Below, piece by piece: positions 58,601-64,000 of a stretch of DNA of 64,000 nt (position 1 is the first letter of the stretch; each line of letters opens with the position of its first letter). Below the pieces are notes generated by a model, which worked only from the letters and a program-made list of their open reading frames with translations, searched no databases and had not been told where the DNA came from. The stretch comes from Paratinospora sagittata (Eukaryota > Streptophyta > Magnoliopsida > Ranunculales > Menispermaceae). Location of the stretch: the NCBI GenBank assembly GCA_035771175.1, contig CM069599.1, forward strand, positions 36,643,707 to 36,707,706. The letters are read 5' to 3'. The position numbers and the translations under genes were made by a program.

Positions 58601-61193
58601 TTATAAAAAATTATAAGTACAAGTATTAATAAGTACAATAAGAATGGTCACACACACCCCGCATCGAAACTGTACAAATCGAGTTTAAAAATTTGTCACT
58701 TTCACATAATATGGACCTATGTTGAATAGCCTTTATTCTTTATAAGTACCCTCCAAATTATGTTTGCTAAATTTTGAGTTTACCGTGACTCAAACTCGGC
58801 CTCAACCCCTTTGAAGCCCTCGAGTCTACGACCATCTTGTTAACACCCTGTTCACTATTTATTAAATATATATATTTTACATATCTTAACGTGTATAATA
58901 ATTAAACCAATAAATGTAAAAGTGTGTTTGCATTTATAGTTTATATTGTTTTAAGTTAAATTAACATTTTCTTATAAAAAAATTGCCCACTAACCCCAAT
59001 CAACAAGTATAATAAGGATATATAAATCAATGTGTTTTGTCCCCTTTTTAAAAAATTATACAAATATATAATTCTTTTCTCTCATTCACAATAAAAGAAC
59101 AAAAATGTCAAAAATAAATAAATAAACAAAAGAGAAAGATAGAGCAATGGCCCCACCATTAACAGGTTCGGATTTTTGTAAGGAATGAACATTGAAAAAC
59201 AAGAACAGGAAAAGGATGCAGAGAAGGAAAGTCGACGAGGGTAAGTCAATTTGCCACGTGACTCAAGTCAATCAATTTATTTTTTGGTTAAATTTATTAA
59301 CATTTGTACACGTGCAGATGAAAACAAATAATTTTTTTTGAAAGCGTAAGCCTCTTTTGTCTCTAGCGAAAATAGGACTAAAATCTAATCTTAAAAAGTT
59401 TCTTAATAGCGCACGTGATGAAATTGAATACTAATCTTATAATAATATTATCATCAATGCATCCATAAATTGTCTTTTATTGTAAAAAAAGAAAATTCTT
59501 TAAGGTACGTGAATACGATTACGAGGTAGCTTGCAAATTATTATAATCTCAATAATATTTTTTATTTTTTTATTTATTAAAAAATTTTGATTTTTAATTT
59601 ATATTATAATATTTTTAAAATAATTAAATTTAACTAACTCATTTTTTAATTTCTATCCTTTTTTTAGTTTTTGTTTTAATGGATACATAAAATGAAACGA
59701 TAAGATTTAATTCTTTACGTACATTTGAAAGTAAAATAAAATAAATATTATAAATTATAAAATATAACTATCACCCACATGTAACACATACAAACATTTA
59801 TTATTTTCTATATAATGCAATAGTTATTTGTGTTGGGACAGTAATATTTTTCATATAAACTAATAATATATTAATGATCGTATTTTTATTAAATTTGTTG
59901 CTAATAAGGATCACCTAACTCTTTAAGTTATGATCCTTTTTCGATTAAGGCTACTTGGTGTTTAGGTCTAGCTGATTAAGATCTCTGTAAGGTGTGTGTT
60001 GGATTAAACTTCAATGTTCTCTTATTCCCTTTCTTTCTCCACTGTTTTTTTTTTTTAAAGGATCACTTGACATTTTCTTTTCCTTTTTTTTTAAGAATTT
60101 TAATTTATTTGTTTTGTTTTGGGTAGATCATAACATATGATCCCACCATATCATAGATTTGTTTCTAATCTTGATAAAGAGGCATTAGTGAATTGAATAA
60201 TTTATGACTTGCTTTAGACAAATTAAAATGGAGACAGGATTACCCATGTTTGGAGAATCCAAGACATTAATAATGAACTCTAGGAGCAACGTAGTGAACA
60301 AATGGCAACTAGTTTGTTTTGCATAGGATGCTGATTCATTGCCTCCCCTATCACCAAATTCTTCGCCCATTAATGGGGTCTACCAAGCTTTCAATATTTT
60401 CTTCCTAAAATATTTTAGGTATGAGGTAGACCCATGAGAAGGAGAAGAAGGGAGAAGAAGAGATTTCATTGCTATGGTTTTCCATTCCTCTCTTGATATA
60501 TCCAATGTCTAACGTCTAATATTATCTAATAATATATATACAAGTAAACCATTAATTGGATATTTAAATCTCTTATTGTTTTAGGATATATAAATAAATA
60601 GAATTTATTGTGTCATTAACTATCTTTTTTTCTCTTGTTGGGTTTTGGTCTTTGACTAATTCATTTATCATACTGTCTGTTAGAATGCTTGGTCTTAAAT
60701 TAATCAATTAAAGAAACCCAAGGTTATTGATTCTATCTTTGATTAATTATTTATTAATGTATTTTATGGTTAAACATATTTAGAAAATGATAGTAGTAAC
60801 ACTACTTGAAAATCAAATGAGGGACCGCCTAATAAGATAGTTTTAAAGTATACAACGTAAACTTTTAGATGCATTAATTTAAAAGAGTGACTTATTAACG
60901 TTAGATGATAATAATAAAGATAAAAGTAGACCTAAAATAATATAGACAAAAATAATTAAAAAAGATCTAGTTTTTTATAATTTAAATTTTGATTTAACGG
61001 TAAATAGAGTGTAGTGAAGGAAGTAGATTCCTATAGTCAGCCCGTGTAATTAAGAAAATACTTAGTTTAGTTAAATTAAGTTAAAGTTAAGTTTTTTTTT
61101 TTTTTGGTTTCACTGCCTCTGAACGGCAGTCACGTAGTGTTTTCCTTTACTCTGAATCGAGACTTATCTACCTTCATAGCGATGCTAAGCCAT
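55691..61193. other. Long gene-poor, AT-rich interval
   Basis: Short frames at 56189, 57173, 57883, 58327 and 60185 are below 75 codons, overlap on opposite strands or lack any domain. No tRNA, rRNA or conserved exon was recognised. Scattered ACGTG words occur (59258, 59412). Confidence 0.55.
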
Positions 61194-61390
61194 AGTTAGA
61201 TGTATCTTAGTGTACGAATCAACTAAATATTGATAGTTAAAGTTGAGTTAGATGTATCTTAGTATAGGAATCAACTAAATATTGATAGTTAAAATTGAGT
61301 TAGATAAAGTTGAGTTAGATGTATCTTAGCATACGAATCAACTAAATATTGATAGTTAAAGTTGAGTTGGATGTATTTTATGGTTACCTT
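61194..61390. repeat. Tandem repeat, about 3.3 copies of a 52-66 bp unit
   Basis: AGTTAGATGTATCTTAG begins at 61194, 61250 and 61315, and a diverged AGTTGGATGTATTTTA at 61367. The shared body is (A/G)AATCAACTAAATATTGAT followed by AGTTAAAGTTG. The second unit has an extra AGTTAGATAAAGTTG. Confidence 0.9.
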
Positions 61391-61419
61391 TTTTAGTAAG
61401 TATAATTTTTGCATTTAGC

Positions 61420-61680
61420 TGAAAATAGGGTGTGCAACGCGCGGGTCTGCACGCAATGGTTTTGGCACGAAATTCGGCCCAGGGCGCACGTGCGTTTCCT
61501 ATTGTGCCAACGACTCTCTTCTACGTTACGTTTTCTATGGTTTTGTCGCCTGCATCGTGGCTGACGTAAGAGTGATGACGGAAGAAATGGTGAAGCCAAC
61601 GCATTGCGTCATTCGCAGTTTGGGCCCACACGTGTTGAGATTCACGCCCTTCGCATTGGCGCCGCCACGCCCTTTTTTTC
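61420..61680. other. GC-rich patch in AT-rich DNA
   Basis: Markedly richer in CG than its surroundings (GCAACGCGCGGGTCTGCACG, GGCGCACGTGCG, GGCGCCGCCACGCCC). It has a 68-codon minus-strand frame, MASPFLPSSLLRQPRCRRQN onward, with no recognised domain. It could be a transposon end, a remnant exon or a CpG-rich regulatory segment. Confidence 0.4.
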
Positions 61681-63480
61681 GTTGAAAAAGCAAAATTGAG
61701 TGATTTTCGGATGATAATTACGGGTGAAATTTGTTTGGATAAGCTTAAATTGGGTTTTTGACCCCTAACCCATATGACCCTATGAGATTAGGTGGTAACT
61801 GATTAGATCTGATGTCACCTAATCTAAGCTTGGATCAGGTCGGTGAGGCATGCCCTCATTAAATAACTTAATTTTTTAAAATTTAATAACTATTATTTAA
61901 GTTTATATTAATAATAAAATATATTAAATTATCATGTATCGAACTTATTAAATTACTAATTAATCTTTAAAAAATGAGATTTTTTTTAGAACTAATATAT
62001 ATATATACAAGTCAAACTACTCTTAAATTTGACTTACGAGAACAAGGATGAATAAGGAGTTGATGGACATTTATAGAGAATAAAAGTCTTTTATTTTTCC
62101 CAACAAGCAATGTGAGACTAAAATAAAAACTTTTCTTTTTTAGTCTTAAACATTTATTTTATCATCTTCTTCTTACCATTTAACCCAACAACTTAAGAAA
62201 AATGATTGAGGGTTATGAGTCTTCTTAATTATAGACCTTGTATATAATAATTTTTTAATATTATTATTAGTATTATATATATTTATATATATATTTTAAG
62301 AGGTCGGATCGGGTTAGATTTGGTTAGGTTACTAAAAAATTAATTCGACTAACATGATATATTAATCAAACCTTACCCGATCTGATCCAAAATGATCGAA
62401 TTTGATCGGGTCGGATCGATCGAGTTGCTTATACCCTACTGATAAGAATTAGCTTTAATTTTATGTTTTCATTGCAATTATTATTCTTGTTGATATTGTT
62501 ATTCTTGGCTTCTCGTTTACATATGCCATTTGGTGCTTTATACTTGTATAATATCATCAAGATAAACAAAAAATTAAAGGATAAAAAGCAAAGCTTTAGC
62601 TTTATTTTACCTTCTTTAAAAAAAAAAAGAAAAAAAAAAGAAGAAAAAAAAAGAAAAAGGTGTCATTAAGTAATATTCTTCATGAAGCTGTGACAAGATA
62701 TGAGTTTTAGAATATGAAACGTTACTATGTATAATGCATTTTATTCCCTATCTATTTATAAATATTTACTATGCTGTGGACCCTTACATTTTTCGTCAAA
62801 ATGTCGTTTTGGCCGTATTATTACCATTGACAAAGACCGTTTACCCTTGACTTTGAGGAAGATCTACGAACGAGTCTAAGTGGAGCTGTGCTATAAATCA
62901 GGTGTGAATGCGAATGCCGCACGCCAAATGAACAGTAATTCCACAAAATAAAATAAAATAAAATAAATCTCCAAACTTTTAGTAAATAAATTAGATTAAA
63001 AATATTTGCGGTCGTGGCACCGCGTTGGTGCGTTGACAACTTGACTTACGATTTTCAGATTCGATGTCAACAATTCGGTACAAAAATTTCGAAATTTTAA
63101 TAATGGTTGATCCACGTGACATTCGTTACTACTATTTTTTTTATTTATTTAACTTTAAAATATACATAATTGATTTTACTGCTATAAGGATACAACTTAT
63201 TTAATAAGACATGGTGCAATGATATTTATCTTTACAATAGGCATCTAAATATTAGCTCATCTCAATAGTTAAACAAAGTTCTCAATCAAAATTTAATTGA
63301 TTAACAACACTAATAGGCAATGCGCGGAGGGCAAGATCAAAGTTTTGATGTTGTTCACTAATGATAGGACCCACCAACGAGTGACGGTGTACGTGGTGCC
63401 ATGTGGAAACCAAGAAAAAAGAGTGTCAGATCCGGGTCATAGAATTGAAAGATGAATGAAGCGAGGTCGCTGTCCCGAGT
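61681..63480. other. Intergenic, with an imperfect palindrome at 62300-62425
   Basis: GGTCGGATCGGGTTAG at 62302 and TTACCCGATCTGATCC at 62375, followed by GATCGGGTCGGATCGATCGA, form imperfect inverted copies. Similar GGTCGG/GACCT words lie at 61770-61850. Otherwise AT-rich, with an A-rich run at 62617-62657. No gene. Confidence 0.45.
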
Positions 63481-63514
63481 GCTTTTAAGTTAACGCGGTC
63501 TTACAGAACGTACG

Positions 63515-63670
63515 ATCGAGTTTCATATAAATTCGAACCAACAAACCCTGCTGGAACACACCCAGACCGAAATCAGAATTTCGTATTCTCCAACCGGAAA
63601 AACAAAAAAACGTTTCCATTTTCTCAAGTTCTTCAAGAAAACAGAGTGTGATTACTAATAATCACACACA
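63515..63670 (+). promoter_or_regulatory. Core promoter and leader of the bHLH35-like gene
   Basis: A TATA-like CATATAAATT at 63524-63533 lies about 140 bp upstream of the ATG. Further upstream, CACGTGACATT near 63113 and TACGTGGTGCC near 63390 are ACGT-core sites. Start site not proven. Confidence 0.45.
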
Positions 63671-64000
63671 ATGGAAGAGCTTGATGATCAAAAAGTGTTC
63701 ATGGACAGCGAGTTCTTCCGGAGCGAAGACTTCGAAAGGTGCTAGTCTAATTAATTAATTAATCAATGATTATGGATTGATGGATTGCTGTGTTTGCGTG
63801 TAATTTGAGAGTTGTATTGATAATTGGTGTGGTTTCTGCGCTTGTTTTTTTTTTTTTTTTTTTATGTTTGGAAACGAAACAGCTTCGTTTGGGACGATGC
63901 GATTTCATGTTATTACAGTTCGAGTTCGCCAGATGAAGCTGCGTCTTCGGTCGCAGCGAAGAACATTATATCGGAGAGGAATCGGAGGAACAAGCTCAAC
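63671..64000 (+). CDS. bHLH35: bHLH35-like transcription factor, 5' part; 3' end outside window
   Basis: Exon 1 is 63671-63738 (MEELDDQKVFMDSEFFRSED, FE plus two bases), donor AAAG|GTGC. Exon 2 starts at 63883 after ACAG: SFVWDDAISCYYSSSSPDEA, ASSVAAKNIISERNRRNKLN, where the window ends. The last part is the basic region of a bHLH domain with the DNA-contacting E-R-x-R pattern (SERNRRNKLN). The acidic N-terminus followed by SSSSPDEAASS and AKNI(I/V)SERNRR is typical of plant bHLH35-type proteins, nuclear factors that bind E/G-box DNA. Helix 1, loop, helix 2 and the C-terminal domain lie beyond the right edge. Confidence 0.88.

Noticed and set aside
1..64000. CRISPR arrays, rRNA operons, bacterial-type operons or attachment sites
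   Set aside because: None seen; repeats are transposon-derived, minisatellite or segmental and the genes are plant-type with introns.

Overview
The window is nuclear DNA of a eudicot plant. Support for this: split genes with GT-AG introns that match plant-specific families (a TIFY/CCT/GATA factor, a chloroplast biotin carboxyl carrier protein, a TPX2-like microtubule protein, a PAP29-type phosphatase, a bHLH35-type factor), AT-rich intergenic DNA, and typical plant LINE, copia, gypsy and hAT debris. I cannot name the species. All exon limits were read by eye from splice consensus, reading frame and family conservation.

Layout. 1-2079 (-): 5' part of a GATA24/28-like (ZIM/ZML) gene that runs off the left edge, with an (AG)43 tract in its leader. 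3127-5177 (+): 5'-truncated LINE with an open RT-tail/zf-RVT/RNase H frame. 6019-7372 (-): internally deleted copia element whose LTR carries a 294-bp foldback. 7800-12842 (-): PAP29-like phosphatase gene of four exons with a 3.2-kb intron holding an LTR-element relic. 22473-35000: mostly old transposon debris and minisatellites, including an LTR element with a LINE nested in it. 35002-36002: hAT-like element with a 9-bp flanking repeat. 36268-39558 (+): two-exon gene for the organellar 50S protein bL20. 50653-53750: gypsy pol fragment broken by another LTR sequence. 54-63.5 kb: gene-poor. 63671-end (+): first exons of a bHLH35-like gene.

The most unusual part is a recent, layered segmental duplication. 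An 8178-bp block occurs at 14275-22452 (A) and again at 41439-49616 (B), offset 27164 bp, with only five differences that I could see. Inside each block a 2.3-kb piece of a TPX2-like gene is tandemly repeated (four copies in the window), and it is fused to the 5' half of a plastid BCCP gene. In B the block sits inside the BCCP gene itself: the exon with the biotinylation site (40902-40973) and a truncated copy of the preceding exon (41158-41441) lie on the far side of the inserted TPX2-like array. The junctions show microhomology and a 19-bp templated filler, the pattern expected of replication-based template switching. BCCP exon 4 and TPX2-like exon c have matching phase, so splicing across the fusion would give an in-frame BCCP-TPX2 chimera. 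Three of the four TPX2-like copies carry a stop codon in the next exon. The fourth has a sense codon inside a small cluster of differences that looks like a gene-conversion patch. An assembly artefact (uncollapsed haplotypes or misjoined repeats) is the main competing explanation for the block.
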